Shown in pieces: positions 1-10,617 of a stretch of 64,000 bases of DNA (positions are counted from its first letter, which is position 1; every line of letters starts with the position of its first letter). Under the pieces are notes generated by a model. It was not told the origin of the DNA. It did no database searches and worked only from the letters and a program-made list of their open reading frames with translations. The stretch spans positions 2,203,506 to 2,267,505 of the forward strand of contig NC_092027.1 of the NCBI RefSeq assembly GCF_042242105.1. The letters are read 5' to 3'. The translations under genes and the position numbers were made by a program. This DNA is from Pempheris klunzingeri (taxonomy: Eukaryota; Chordata; Actinopteri; Acropomatiformes; Pempheridae).

Positions 1-229
1 TTAATCAATACTCTGATGAACTGATTGATCCATTCGTAATGATCATCATCAGAGTAATCCATGTCCCTGTTGGGGTCAGTGGGAGCATTTCCATAGAGAG
101 CCACTTTGCATCAGCAGCACCATGCTCCACTGCTCTGGGAGAGTTTATAGTCCTGAGAGTTGAACACTGGATGACTGACAGCCGTCCTTCACAACAACAG
201 AAGCCACAGAAATCCTCCTCATCACAAAC

Positions 230-703
230 ATGACTCTGACCTCCGTCCTCATCTGGACTCTCCTCTGCTGCTGCTTCACAGGTAAAGTCCAGAGCATCAG
301 ACTCCTCTCCTCCATCAACATCCGTCCCTCTGAAATGAAGCCGACTAAACCGTGACGCTGCTTTATGTTTCTGTCTCTGTGTCCTCAGAGTCCAGAGGTC
401 AGGTCACAGTGACTCAGCCTGGAGCAGTGAGCTCTGCTGTGGGAGGCTCCGTCACCATCAGCTGTAAGACCAGTCAGAATGTTTATAGTACGAGCTATTT
501 AGCCTGGTACCAACAGAGAGATGGAGAAACTTCTAAACTGCTCATTAAGTACACTAGCACTCGAGCATCAGGAACTCCAGATCGTTTTACAGGCAGTGGA
601 TCAAACTCTGACTTCACTCTGACCATCAGTGGAGTCCAGACTGAAGATGCAGCAGTTTACTACTGTCAGAGTCTACACTACATCAACAGTCAGTGGGTGT
701 TCA
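230..703 (+). CDS. Ig light-chain V segment V1 (kappa-like)
   Basis: Germline variable segment in two exons. Leader exon 230-281 (starts [12 protein letters not shown]) ends at a GTAAAG donor; V exon 389-703 follows a TCCTCAG acceptor. The split codon restores the frame (leader G, then [11 protein letters not shown]). Conserved framework residues are visible: first Cys in TISC, Trp in LAWYQQ, second Cys in AVYYC. The germline CDR3 part is long ([10 protein letters not shown]). An octamer-like CTTTGCAT (104-111) and a TATA-like TTTATAG (144-150) precede the leader. A complete RSS follows. The segment is open, so it is probably functional. It points opposite to J-C, so joining would need inversion, unless it serves a J-C left of the window. 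Confidence 0.93.
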
Positions 704-731
704 CACAGTGAAAAAGCGTCGTACAAAAACC
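704..731 (+). other. 12-RSS of V1
   Basis: Consensus heptamer CACAGTG at 704-710, a 12-bp spacer, and nonamer ACAAAAACC at 723-731. A 12-bp spacer on V is the kappa arrangement. Confidence 0.95.
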
Positions 732-781
732 TCCCTCAGTCAGACAGAACAGAAACTGAACTGACTGCTGCAGCTGGAAGC

Positions 782-808
782 TACACACACACACACACAC
801 ACACACAC
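782..808 (+). repeat. (CA)n microsatellite
   Basis: Uninterrupted CA run about 50 bp downstream of the V1 RSS. Similar runs follow V3 (4622-4674) and V13 (about 28314-28341), so the repeat was carried along with the duplicated V flank and changed length independently. Confidence 0.95.
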
Positions 809-1126
809 TCTAACTCAAGTATATAAAAGCATCATACACCTCATGTCCTCTCTCTGTAAAAACACATTCCCATAAAGATCTCTTTTCATGTCCATTAACC
901 CCTTGGCTGCCTGGATTAGTAGATGGATCAGAGTTTCAAACATCAGATCAGAGTCACAGTGGGTAAAGTAGAGTGGCCTGAAACTGTACTCAAGAAAACA
1001 CACTGAAGTGGAATAAACATTAAAGTTGTCACCAACATAACCACATGGATTTGAGTACAAAAGCATCTGTGGGACAAAAAAGAGTAAATGTGAAAGAGTA
1101 ATTATGAGGAGTGTCAACATTCAGTG

Positions 1127-1611
1127 TGTTTAGTGGAACTGACTGGCTGAATCCACAATGCAGACACAGAACACGATTGGTTTGAAGACAATTAGATTGA
1201 ATAGAAACACAAAAAGTGGAGCGAAAATGAGGAAGGGACCAGGGGAAGCAGGCTGGAGGTGCAGGTAGCAGGGCTGGAAGGGACACCAGGGTAGCTGACG
1301 GGAGAGGGAGACAAAACCGGAGCAGAGACGAGGAACAAGAATATCTATAGTAGTGAGGAACGGCTGGACCGAGAGCCTGAAGTGCACCATCGGAAACGGA
1401 CAATCTGGCAGTGAGGGAATGAACAGAGCTGGATTAAATAGACAGGGAAGGCGTGGGCGGCCTGATTGCCGATCGGGAACAGGTGTGTGATGTTTGCAGG
1501 TGTGTGGGTGGAATGACGTGAGTAACCTCCTCGACTCTGCTCCGGTTCCAGATAGAGGGAGACAAACACTCATGAGGGAAAAGGACAGGGAAAGATAACA
1601 GGATCCTAACA
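1127..1611 (-). mobile_element. Solo LTR of a retroelement with 5-bp target duplication
   Basis: A 485-bp block begins TGTTTAGTGG and ends CCTAACA on the plus strand, giving TGTT...AACA termini. It is flanked on both sides by the pentamer CAGTG (1122-1126 and 1612-1616), as expected for LTR-element integration. Read on the minus strand it begins TGTTAGGATCC and holds a TATA-like CTATTTAATC, so minus is the likely transcription sense. No internal retroviral or gag-pol region is adjacent, so it is a solo LTR left by LTR-LTR recombination. Reading frames within it (for example 1130-1612 minus) are not genes. The family is not assigned. Confidence 0.8.
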
Positions 1612-1921
1612 CAGTGTCCTTAAACTTTGATAATTCCAGTATAGATGTCTCAGGTCCCAGTTCCCATCACAGACACCCACAGATCAGGTGTGAACCCACC
1701 ACATCCAGGTCTGTCCAGTCACATGGAGACAGTGAAATTACACAAGAGGCCAAATCTGTCTGTAGTCTGACTGAGAATGTCTGATATCAGACGTCTCGTT
1801 TCTCATTTGTTTGCTCATGAAAACAACACAATACAATTATTCCCCTTCTTTTAGCCCATATCATGATCAGGAATTAGAGCAGGTTTTCTGGTTACTTATT
1901 CTTCCCTCTCAAATGGACAGA

Positions 1922-1929
1922 ATGCAAAT
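1922..1929 (+). promoter_or_regulatory. Perfect Ig octamer ATGCAAAT upstream of V2
   Basis: An exact ATGCAAAT lies about 180 bp before the V2 leader ATG. It is in addition to the shared octamer-like CTTTGCAT at 1986-1993 used by the other plus-strand V promoters. It falls in sequence unique to the V2 flank. Oct-factor sites of this form drive Ig V promoters; use of this one is inferred. Confidence 0.55.
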
Positions 1930-2111
1930 GTGTGTTGCACAAAAGTCCCTGTTGGGGTCAGTGGGAGCATTTCCATAGAGAGCCACTTTGCATCAGCAGC
2001 ACCATGCTCCACTGCTCTGGGAGAGTTTATAGTCCTGAGAGTTGAACACTGGATGACTGACAGCCGTCCTTCACAACAACAGAAGCCACAGAAATCCTCC
2101 TCATCACAAAC

Positions 2112-2589
2112 ATGACTCTGACCTCCGTCCTCATCTGGACTCTCCTCTGCTTTACTCACGGTGAGGAAAATCATCTTTCTGTGATGTGGAAATCATTTGT
2201 TGTTTGAGTTTCAGCTCACCATCTCATGTCCTGTGCTTCTTCTCTTTCCTCAGGCTCTGTTGGACAAAATGTTGTCTTGACTCAGCCAGCAGCCAAAGCA
2301 GTCCAGCTGGGTCAAACTGTTTCTATTGACTGTAAAGCCAGTCCAAAAGTTGCTCAGTACTCTGGCTCACAGTATTACCTGGCCTGGTACCATCAGAAAA
2401 CTGGAGAAACTCCTAAAGCTCTGATCTACAGAACATCGGAAAGATTTTCAGGAGTTTCATCCAGATTTAGTGGAAGTGGAGCAGGGAATGGAGTTGACTT
2501 CACTCTGACCATCAGTGGATTACAGGCTGAAGATGCAGGAGTTTACTACTGTCAGAGTTATCACTACATCAACAGTCAGGATGTGTTCA
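2112..2589 (+). CDS. Ig light-chain V segment V2 (distinct V family)
   Basis: Leader exon 2112-2160 ([16 protein letters not shown]) with a GTGAGG donor; V exon 2254-2589 after TTTCCTCAG. The mature region starts [12 protein letters not shown]. It has a longer CDR1 than its neighbours (around [14 protein letters not shown]) and an FR3 insertion ([11 protein letters not shown]). Cys-Trp-Cys framework positions are present and the frame is open. Promoter and leader start match V1 and V3, and the CDR3 end and RSS match V1, but the intron and framework do not: the segment looks mosaic. It is opposite to J-C. Confidence 0.92.
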
Positions 2590-2617
2590 CACAGTGAAAA
2601 AGCGTCGTACAAAAACC
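2590..2617 (+). other. 12-RSS of V2
   Basis: CACAGTG heptamer (2590-2596), 12-bp spacer, ACAAAAACC nonamer (2609-2617). Identical to the V1 signal, spacer included. Confidence 0.95.
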
Positions 2618-3914
2618 TCCCTCAGTCAGACAGAACAGAAACTGAACTGACTGCTGCAGCTGGTGCAGAGACTGATACAGTTCACTGAGAACACACACAC
2701 ACTCACACAAAGTTAAATCCACTAGAGCAGAACCAATTAATGAAACAAAACTCTTCATAATTTCTTAGAATTTGTAGAAAACAGTTTTCCAGCTGATCAC
2801 AGTATCATCAGTTCTTCCTCCAAGTTGGTCAATAGCTGCAGAACCAGAAAATCACCTTGTCACTATGTTCTTTATAGTTCCTGCTGCCTGCAGACTCTCA
2901 GTACACGTCTGTTGACCCAGACTGACACGTAGAAATGTGACTATATAGGACAGAGTATGTACTTAAAATCAATCATTGGGAGGAATTAGCTAACAGTAAA
3001 GTTTCTTTTCATTGAAAACTTCCTATCAAATTATAAATATACAATTAGAATATAATATTCTTGGTTAATGGATATATTAACATGATGTTAGTTTATTGTA
3101 GGTTCAAACAAATCTCTGCTAAAATAGCCTGAATATGACTAGAAATACTTCAGTTTTATCATCAACAGAAACACACTGAGTTCTACCAGACATATAGTGA
3201 ATTATTTGACTGTAATTAATCCTAATTTACCTGCTTTAGTGGTACAATACATAAGATTGAGCCAGAGTTTTAGTTTAGAGCATTAAAAAATGGACTAAAT
3301 ACATAAAACGAATGTGAAGAAATAACAGTACTGATGTCATGTTAAAGGTATCTGTACATAGATATCAGCTGAAGTACCTAAGAAGCTGGCCCAGGCCTGT
3401 ATTGTCTCATAATCCCACCTTGTATCTGAGGGGTGACAGCAAGTCACTGTAGCGTCTGCTCTCAGACCAACAGGAGAGGAGGAGGAAGTAGCGTTGCCCC
3501 ATCCAGCAGATAACCAACACCTAACACAGCATCTTTGGTGCAACAAATGACGACACAAACTGTGCCGGAAACATTCCAGAGCAGCGGCTTTGAAATGATC
3601 ACTGATGCATCATCCAGCCAGACGAGACTTGGCAGCAGGTATCGTTTCAAATATGATCAGAGGCTTTTGAAATGAAGCGTGGGGGGCAGACTCTGCACAA
3701 CACTGATCTGTACAAAGCTTCTTGGGGCATTAAGAAAAGGTATAAGAGATTTGGAATGGGATGTTTAATGTTCTCTCTTTGTAAAGTGAGGAGCAGCAGA
3801 GAGGAGGTGTAAAGGAGGCTCCTTGGCTTTAAAATCAAGACACTTGGAATCAGTCTCTCCATGCAAAACACTGCTGGTTAATATGGAAACTCTCTACAAA
3901 ATGTTTGATGAATA
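2618..3914. other. V2-V3 intergenic, no gene seen
   Basis: The first 60 bases continue the conserved 3' flank of plus-strand V segments. The remainder is AT-rich unique-looking DNA with short unrelated reading frames. Homology with the other V upstream flanks resumes abruptly at about 3915. Confidence 0.6.
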
Positions 3915-4069
3915 CTCAGTGGGAGCATTTCCATAGAGAGCCACTTTGCATCAGCAGCACCATGCTCCACTGCTCTGGGAGAGTTTATAGTCCTGAGAGT
4001 TGAACACTGGATGACTGACAGCCGTCCTTCACAACAACAGAAGCCACAGAAATCCTCCTCATCACAAAC

Positions 4070-4543
4070 ATGACTCTGACCTCCGTCCTCATCTGGACTC
4101 TCCTCTGCTGCTGCTTCACAGGTAAAGTCCAGAGCATCACACTCCTCTCCTCTACCAACATCCGTCCCTCTGAAATGAAGCCGACTAAACCGTGACGCTG
4201 CTTTATGTTTCTGTCTCTGTGCCCTCAGAGTCCAGAGGTCAGGTCACAGTGACTCAGCCTGGAGCAGTGAGCTCTGCTGTGGGAGGCTCCGTCACCATCA
4301 GCTGTAGGATCAGTCAGAAAGTTCATGGTGGGAACCATTTAGCCTGGTACCAACAGAGAGATGGAGAAACTCCTAAACTGCTCATTTATGCTGCTAGCAC
4401 TCGAGAATCAGGAACTCCAGGTCGTTTTACAGGCAGTGGATCAAACTCTGACTTCACTCTGACCATCAGTGGAGTCCAGACTGAAGATGCAGCAGTTTAC
4501 TACTGTCAGAGTTTTCATGTTATCAACAGTCAGCTTGTGTTCA
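4070..4543 (+). CDS. Ig light-chain V segment V3 (kappa-like)
   Basis: Leader exon 4070-4121 and V exon 4229-4543, with the same signals as V1. The V exon begins [18 protein letters not shown]1 is [17 protein letters not shown]2 region AASTRESG, germline CDR3 [10 protein letters not shown]. Framework Cys and Trp residues are present and no stop interrupts it. CDR2 and CDR3 match V13, while the CDR1 start RISQ matches V12, which suggests conversion between segments. An octamer-like CTTTGCAT is at 3944-3951. Orientation is opposite to J-C, and it is the V closest to the 3' side of C. Confidence 0.93.
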
Positions 4544-4571
4544 CACAGTGAAAAAGCGTCGTACAAAAACC
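4544..4571 (+). other. 12-RSS of V3
   Basis: Consensus CACAGTG (4544-4550), 12-bp spacer, ACAAAAACC (4563-4571). Confidence 0.95.
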
Positions 4572-4620
4572 TCCCTCAGTCAGACAGAACAGAAACTGAA
4601 CTGACTGCTGCAGCTGGAAG

Positions 4621-4621
<1 letters not shown>

Positions 4622-4674
<53 letters not shown>
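4622..4674 (+). repeat. (CA)n microsatellite
   Basis: A long CA run just past V3, at the place equivalent to the shorter run after V1. Confidence 0.95.
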
Positions 4675-4677
<3 letters not shown>

Positions 4678-5479
4678 TGTATTGAGGACTCTCATTAACA
4701 TCATCCATTCTCCAAGCCTTTATCTTAACAGTTTGATCAAGCAGATTGAACGTTTCCCCACTGTTGCTTTAACAACCAATGAACATGGATCAAAACAAGT
4801 TCAATGACAAAAAACAGTTTTGGTGTAAATCAATATTCCAGAATGTAGATGCTGAGACTGACCTATACTGATACCACACCTGTATGATATCAGGTGTTAG
4901 AACAATACAGTCTTTGTTTCACTGTAACACACAACAACAAAATACTTAACTCATTTATGTACAAATATTTAATAATCCTAACGTTTAATGTTTGATTTAA
5001 AATCTCAGAAACATAATTTTTCTGAACTCAGAGCAGAAAAATAACAGCATAATCAGCTCTTCAAACTTAAATTTGTTACATGTTGATGTTGATGATGATG
5101 TAAATTGCATCTTGTCATTGATACATTTTATTCAACTCAAACACTTTAGTGACTTGTTGATTAGATAACCTTTAGAAACTGTATTATACAGCAGAATTCA
5201 GTACAGATTAGGACAATGAGCTTTATTTCCTGATAGAATTGCTACATAACATTTTCAAAGTCTTAATTTTTCTTGGATAAATTCTTTGGATTAAATAAAC
5301 CAACTGATTTAATTTAAGATAGCAACACATGAAGTATTGATTAACATTCATGGACACAGCTGATTTGCTGAATAAATCTTTATTGTTTTAACACACACAG
5401 AATGTCAGCATTACTGTAAAGCAATAAAACAAGACAATATGTTGATTCTGCTGACAGACAGCAAATGACTGTGATATAC

Positions 5480-5760
5480 TCTCATTCATGTAAAGTGTTT
5501 TGGTGAAATTACACTGACTGGTTTCATTGTTATTGAGTTTAAAATCTCAAATTAGATTCATGTTATCACTGTATGCAGATGATACTCTGCTTTCTGTAAA
5601 TAATCATTATTATCTAGACTTTTCTAATTCAGATCTTCAGAATAATTCCTTGGTACAATTAAACAACACATGAACATTAGGCATTAGTTATGACAGAGAG
5701 CTTTGTGATTTACTACTGAAATGGTCTTAACCACATGTGTTCTTACCAACATTATTTAAT
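5480..5760 (+). mobile_element. Decayed non-LTR reverse transcriptase fragment
   Basis: The plus frame around 5550-5600 reads SQIRFMLSLYADDTLLSV, containing the YADD catalytic motif (5572-5583) typical of L1-like LINE reverse transcriptases. The rest is broken by stops and indels. A diverged homologue of this block recurs at about 22810-23010, 24970-25150 and 27135-27310, upstream of V11, V12 and V13, where the motif is further degraded. It is a relic carried in the duplicating cluster, not an active element. Confidence 0.6.
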
Positions 5761-5942
5761 GTAGATAAAACTGGAACAACAATAGCGGATTATCTACAGT
5801 CTTAAAATCTTTAAATAGTAATCTGGAAAACATGTACGTTATTTTTGTTAATCTGAATGATGGTTCTAATACATAATATGTGTCAAAAGATGGAAATAAA
5901 GAGACATTTCAATGCCACTTTTATAACATACATGGTAAAATC

Positions 5943-5948
5943 TTTATT
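5943..5948 (-). terminator. Polyadenylation signal of the Ig C exon
   Basis: TTTATT on the plus strand is AATAAA on the minus strand, about 140 bp past the C stop codon. It is the nearest canonical signal. Confidence 0.65.
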
Positions 5949-6085
5949 GTTTTAAAATGTCGAAACCAGCCGCCAACATGGTAACGTTGAAATGAGTCAT
6001 AAGAGAAAGAGAGAATCAGAGAGAGGGAAGTCAGACTGAGAGCAGTAGCAGAGTAAAACCAGTAGCAGAGTCCCAGTGGGTCAGC

Positions 6086-6411
6086 TCAGGACTGGGGACA
6101 CTGGTTCCTCATCAGTGTCTCTGAGACTGGAGACTGGGAGCCCTGGGTGGCCTCACAGGTCACAGAGCCCACCTTCTTCCACTGGTCAGCAGGGAGCCTC
6201 AGGGTGCTGCTCCAGCTGTAGCGGCCGTCCTTCTCCAGCACCCCGGGGCTCCTGCTCTCCTCCCAGCTGAAGCTGCTGCTGCCGTCCACCTTCCAGGCCA
6301 GACTCCAGCCTGAGGGGAAGCCCTTGTTGGCCAGACACATCAGCGTGGCCTTCCCCTTCTCCAGCTCCTCACCGGAGGGGGGCAGCACCGTCAGGGTGGG
6401 ACGGACATCAC
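6086..6411 (-). CDS. Ig light-chain constant exon (kappa-like, teleost L1/L3 type)
   Basis: Single exon for a C-type Ig domain of about 108 residues. Its acceptor is CTCCTAG at 6412-6418. The J donor leaves one base, so the junction codon reads Ser, followed by [16 protein letters not shown], a start characteristic of teleost light chains. Intradomain cysteines are in ATLMC and SVTC, the core Trp residues in WSLAWK, and the Cys for heavy-chain linkage is near the end in RNQCPQS. The domain is intact and is the only C exon in the window. The L1 versus L3 label needs a phylogeny. Confidence 0.95.
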
Positions 6412-7270
6412 CTAGGAGACACCAATCAGCTTAGAGGACGGGGACCACACAGCTGTCAATCAACCACCAGACACTTGGACACCTTCACGATGTGAGAGCT
6501 GATTTTGTCCTTTAAGGAGTTTCTGTCAGGTGCTTTTTCTGCTCCACCAGTCACTCACTCACTCACACATTGTTTCACTTCCCTTTAAGAAGCCTCTCAT
6601 GCACATCAGCACAGAGACAATCATCATCCAGAGTGACAAGAAATATATCAAACTACACTGGAAATAAAATATCAGCTACTGTCCTCATTTAAACACGTTC
6701 TCATTAAAATCATCCACATCATCAATTATACATTACCTTAAAGGATTTAATGAAAATGTTAAAAGCACAGAACATTAACTGACCACAATCAAATCAAATA
6801 CGATTTCAGACATCATTACCAAACTGTTCAAGAGATTTTCACTGTTTCAAACTAAACATGGCACAATGAAGACATCTGAGATTTTGCACATTTCCAGATA
6901 CCCATTTTTTATCTTCATTCTGTTCAAGTTTACACGTAGAACATGAATTTCAACTCATTGTAACAACAGTTATATTTTCTTGTGGAAACACAACACATAT
7001 AACTGTTGTTATAACTAATCCTGGTGAATATTTTTACAGTTAGATTAACATTTTACTTTGGCTTCAAGCTGTTTAAATTTGAGTTTGACAGGAATATTTA
7101 AAGAAACGTTTAGTGAAGCTTCTCTGAGTTAGCCTTCATGATGAAGGAGCAGAAAGAAAAACGTGTACATTTAAAGTTTTAGACACTGAACAAGCTGATT
7201 TATCTGCCTCAACATTTGAAAAATTATTCTTAAGCAGGATAAAGTATTTAGTTTTAGTGCAGAAACTTAC
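6412..7270 (-). other. J-C intron
   Basis: Spacer between the C exon and the nearest J. It is AT-rich and no coding segment is visible. By analogy with mammalian kappa loci an intronic enhancer could lie here, but none can be identified by eye. Confidence 0.6.
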
Positions 7271-7308
7271 TTCCAATATCCAGTCTGGTTCCTCCACCGA
7301 ACGTGTAC
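7271..7308 (-). CDS. Ig light-chain J segment J1 (C-proximal)
   Basis: A 38-nt J encodes [12 protein letters not shown], with the FGGG motif of light-chain J segments. It ends at a GTAAGT donor that leaves one base of the split codon for C. A 23-RSS abuts its 5' end. Confidence 0.95.
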
Positions 7309-7347
7309 CACAGTGATACAAACTCATTGAGCCGCCGTACAAAAACC
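7309..7347 (-). other. 23-RSS of J1
   Basis: Heptamer CACTGTG (minus) at 7309-7315, a 23-bp spacer, and nonamer GGTTTTTGT at 7339-7347. It pairs by the 12/23 rule with every V in the window. Confidence 0.95.
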
Positions 7348-7649
7348 TCTCAGTGTAAAGAGTCACGGCTCTCTGACTTTGTCTGAACTAAACCTACAAA
7401 CCTGCACGATGCAACTTTACCATTAAAGTTGGAAATAACGATTTAACCTCAGGCTTAAGTTAAATCCATTGCAATTAGTTTTTTGGATCTCTTTTGCCAA
7501 AGCTAACTTTGTCTTTTAGTGCAAAATATTTGTGCAAAAATTATTCATCAAAGAGGAAAATCAACTATTTCTTGTGCCACACTGAATATGAAGGAAATAA
7601 CAAGAAAAATAATTCCTGGAATAATAGAAATCTGGAACATTTGACTTAC

Positions 7650-7687
7650 TTCCAATATCCAGTCTGGTTCCTCCACCAAAAGTCAAC
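7650..7687 (-). CDS. Ig light-chain J segment J2
   Basis: A 38-nt J encodes [12 protein letters not shown], with donor GTAAGT. It differs from J1 in the first residues only. Flank and RSS closely match J1, showing tandem duplication with a period of about 380 bp. Confidence 0.95.
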
Positions 7688-7726
7688 CACAGTGATACAA
7701 ACTCATTGAGCCGCCGTACAAAAACC
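7688..7726 (-). other. 23-RSS of J2
   Basis: CACTGTG heptamer, 23-bp spacer and GGTTTTTGT nonamer, the same sequence as the J1 signal. Confidence 0.95.
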
Positions 7727-8026
7727 TCTCAGTGTAAAGAGTCACGGCTCTCTGACTTTGTCTGAACTAAACCTACAAACCTGCCCGATGCAACTTTACC
7801 ATTAAAGTTGGAGATAACGATTTAACCTCAGGCTTAATATCTTAAACACACCGGAATAAGCTTTCATAAATCTGTTTTTTGTTAATATTACCTTTGTCTG
7901 TAAGTGCAATATATTTGAACAAAAATTCATCATCATTACGGATAATAAACAATTCTTGCTGATTATGACGGAAATAACAAGAAAAATAACGACTGGAATA
8001 ACAGAAATCTAAAACATTTGACTTAC

Positions 8027-8064
8027 TTCCAAATTCCAGTCTGGTTCCTCCACCAAAAGTCAAC
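8027..8064 (-). CDS. Ig light-chain J segment J3 (V-proximal)
   Basis: A 38-nt J encodes [12 protein letters not shown] and ends at GTAAGT. It is the J nearest the same-orientation V array and the first available for V4-V10. Confidence 0.95.
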
Positions 8065-8103
8065 CACAGTGATACAAACTCATTGAGCCGCCGTACAAAA
8101 ACC
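8065..8103 (-). other. 23-RSS of J3
   Basis: CACTGTG at 8065-8071, 23-bp spacer, GGTTTTTGT at 8095-8103. Confidence 0.95.
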
Positions 8104-8378
8104 TCTCAGTGTAAAGAGTCACGGCTCTCTGACTCTGACACAAACTCTACAGAAATAGTCTCTGATTATAAAATCTTTTCCGATAAAATGAAAAAAGACA
8201 ATAAAACGAAGGAACATATTTACAAAATGAATAATTTAATTTGATATAAATACATTTGAAAAAGAAATTTATTTTTATGCAATTTATTTAAATAAAACAG
8301 AAGGCACTTAAAAAATTGTAAAAATTGTTGTCTGCAAGCAGAAATGTAAAATTAAACAAAATTGGTATTAAACCATTT

Positions 8379-8480
8379 TTAATCAATACTCCGATGAACT
8401 GATTGATCCATTGATGAACAGTATCATCAGAGTAATCCATGTCCCTGTTGGGGTCAGTCGGAGCATTTCCATGGAGAGCC
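8379..8480 (+). other. Orphan upstream flank of a plus-strand V
   Basis: These bases align with window positions 1-101, the upstream flank of V1, with only a few differences. The match stops abruptly just before the octamer, and no leader or V exon follows. It marks where a plus-strand V was removed beside the J cluster, close to the switch to minus-strand V segments. Confidence 0.75.
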
Positions 8481-9576
8481 TCTATTTTTTTATATTCAAA
8501 CAAACTTCCAAAGGACTTTCTTTTAGATATCACATGTAACACTGAGGATCTTGTTTGCGTGTTGAAAAGACCTTGTGTCAAGATATAAGTGGGACAGGCC
8601 ACCCATTCCCTGAAATAGATAATTAATCAATGTTATACCACAGTCTGGGTAAATACTTGATTCTAAATGACCTCTGTTTACAGTGCTTACAATGTTTACA
8701 GTGTGTTGCAGCATCTCACTAAGGTGGCTTATTTCCATCAGTGAGTGTAACGCTGCTCCTTTCGGCTTTGGTTCAAATGATCTCTCTGTGATCAGTTTAA
8801 TTGAACCTAAAGGTATTACCCGGGAAACTGAGTTATGGTTTGTGATAAACTTTACATTTTGGTTGCAAAACCATGAAAATATAAATGAATGGTCTTAATT
8901 TTTTTTCTTAATGTTTTTTTGTGTTTGTTTTTGTGTGTATTTTTGTTGACCGTAGTATAAACGGGATAATGCCCTTCAAGGTGTCCATTATCAGGAATTA
9001 ATGGATTGTGCATCGGACACCTCATCGTCCATTGGTCATTCGTCAGGACTTGTCCTTGTTTATGGTTCATTGTTGTTGGTTGTAAAGACGTTTTCTGTTG
9101 CATCATTTCTTGTAGTGAAGGTTTGTGTGTGGGACGTGCAGATGTTTTAACATTCGGGTTAATTACTGGAATGTCTACGTACTCACATGTTCTCTCATCC
9201 TGTGGTAACCTTCATTACTACATAATTAAACCACATGCAGAGACTCTTGTTTGCAGAATCCCTTAATATTTCTATCAGATTTCTTCTCATGTCACATCAG
9301 TAATTCTATGTAAGGAAATCAATATTCTAGTTCAAAGCAAAACAAAGTGTGTTAATGCTGTTGCCTCTATTGACTGATCTACTTTTTAAAGCATCTACAA
9401 TAGATGAAGTTTTATCAGATTTTCAGTTTGATCAGATCATTTATTACCATTATAACTTCCAGTGCTTTAAATAGTGTTTCCTGACAGTACTCTGTCAGAT
9501 GGACTTCACTGTCAGTCAAACCACTAAAGTGTCTGTGCAGCTGTTGAGTCGGATCAGTTCCTCTGCAGCTGAGGGA
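8481..9576. other. Non-coding stretch between J3 side and V4
   Basis: Up to about 8920 the sequence is AT-rich and unrecognised, with only short reading frames. From about 8920 it belongs to the repeat unit of the minus V array and includes one hairpin element at about 8964-9035, here partly degraded. Confidence 0.55.
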
Positions 9577-9604
9577 GGTTTTTGTACGACGCTTTTTCAC
9601 TGTG
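9577..9604 (-). other. 12-RSS of V4
   Basis: On the minus strand: CACAGTG (9598-9604), 12-bp spacer, ACAAAAACC (9577-9585). Confidence 0.95.
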
Positions 9605-10172
9605 TGAACGGGAAGCTGTGATCCTGCTGACAGTAATAAACTCCTGCATCTTCAGTCTGGACTCTACTGATGGTCAGAGTGAAGTCATTTCCAGACTGAC
9701 TCCCACTGAAACGATCTGAAACTCCAGACTGACGGTTAGAGGCCCAATAAACCAGGAGTTTTGGAGCTTCTCCAGGTTTTTGAAGGTACCACTCTACCTC
9801 ATTGCTAACATATGTACTGGCTTTACATGTGATAGAGACAGTCTGTCCTAGAACAACAGACTGAGATTCAGGAGACTGAGTCAGGATAATTTCTGCTGAT
9901 GAATCTGGAAAACATGAAAAAGAGGAGAAGGGTTATTGAGACAAATCCAGCTTGGAGGAAGATGATCAACATCCAAACAGAAGAGAATCAAATGTTTAAC
10001 ATGGAGAACAGATGGAAGAAGGTCAATGCTGCTTGTTTCAGTGATTCTCCATCATAGCAGAGCATCATTGTGGTGAACCTGGCTGCACCCTGAAGCAAAG
10101 TTTCCAGAAGAGAGTCTCACCCTGAACAAGGAGCCCCAGGGTGGCCAGCAGTAGAGTCAGTGACATCATCAT
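9605..10172 (-). CDS. Ig light-chain V segment V4 (kappa-like)
   Basis: Leader exon 10121-10172 ([17 protein letters not shown]; three in-frame ATGs, the first chosen) and V exon 9605-9904 after TTTTCCAG. The mature start is [15 protein letters not shown]. Framework Cys in SITC, Trp in VEWYLQKPG and Cys in GVYYC are present, with germline CDR3 [10 protein letters not shown]. No stop. An octamer-like GTTTGCAT (minus sense, 10267-10274) lies about 95 bp upstream of the ATG. It shares the orientation of J-C, so it joins by deletion. It is the V nearest J3. Confidence 0.93.
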
Positions 10173-10617
10173 CGTGCTGCCGGCGTGTCAGCGTCTCTGA
10201 AAGGTCTGAACAGCCACCGATCAACACTGGTCTCTTAACGGCCGGGAGCAGAGAGGCAGGACACACATGCAAACACACAGAGTCAGTGAACTGTAGCCGT
10301 CCTCAACATATCATGGAGTTTCCCCTCAGAGCTCAGACTGTTTCAGGACTGAAGATAAAAAGTTAAATCTATCACAGTTTTTCTCAGCTTTATATTTTGT
10401 TAACTTTCAAATTAAACATTGTGAGTTTCACAAATCAAAACTTTGAATGAAGAATGAGACTTTTATGGTTTTAACTATCTTAAATATTTCTTGTCTCAAG
10501 CCAAGAGTTTATGAATAATGACGTGTTTGTTCTCATCTTGTCTGCATTGCAACTGTAGTCAACTTTTTTTTAATGCTTCTTTGTTTTTGTGTATTTTTGT
10601 TGACCGTGGTCTAAACA

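Noticed and set aside
1130-1612. 160-residue minus-strand frame
   Set aside because: Lies wholly inside the solo LTR.
6076-6270. Plus-strand frame over the C exon
   Set aside because: Antisense shadow of the constant domain.
8288-8738. Minus frames of 104 and 71 residues near 8.5 kb, considered as transposon protein
   Set aside because: No motif could be matched with confidence, and the first crosses the orphan V flank.
10160-10366. 68-residue plus-strand frame repeated in most array units
   Set aside because: It is antisense to the leader exon and promoter of each minus V and is conserved only because the units are near-identical.
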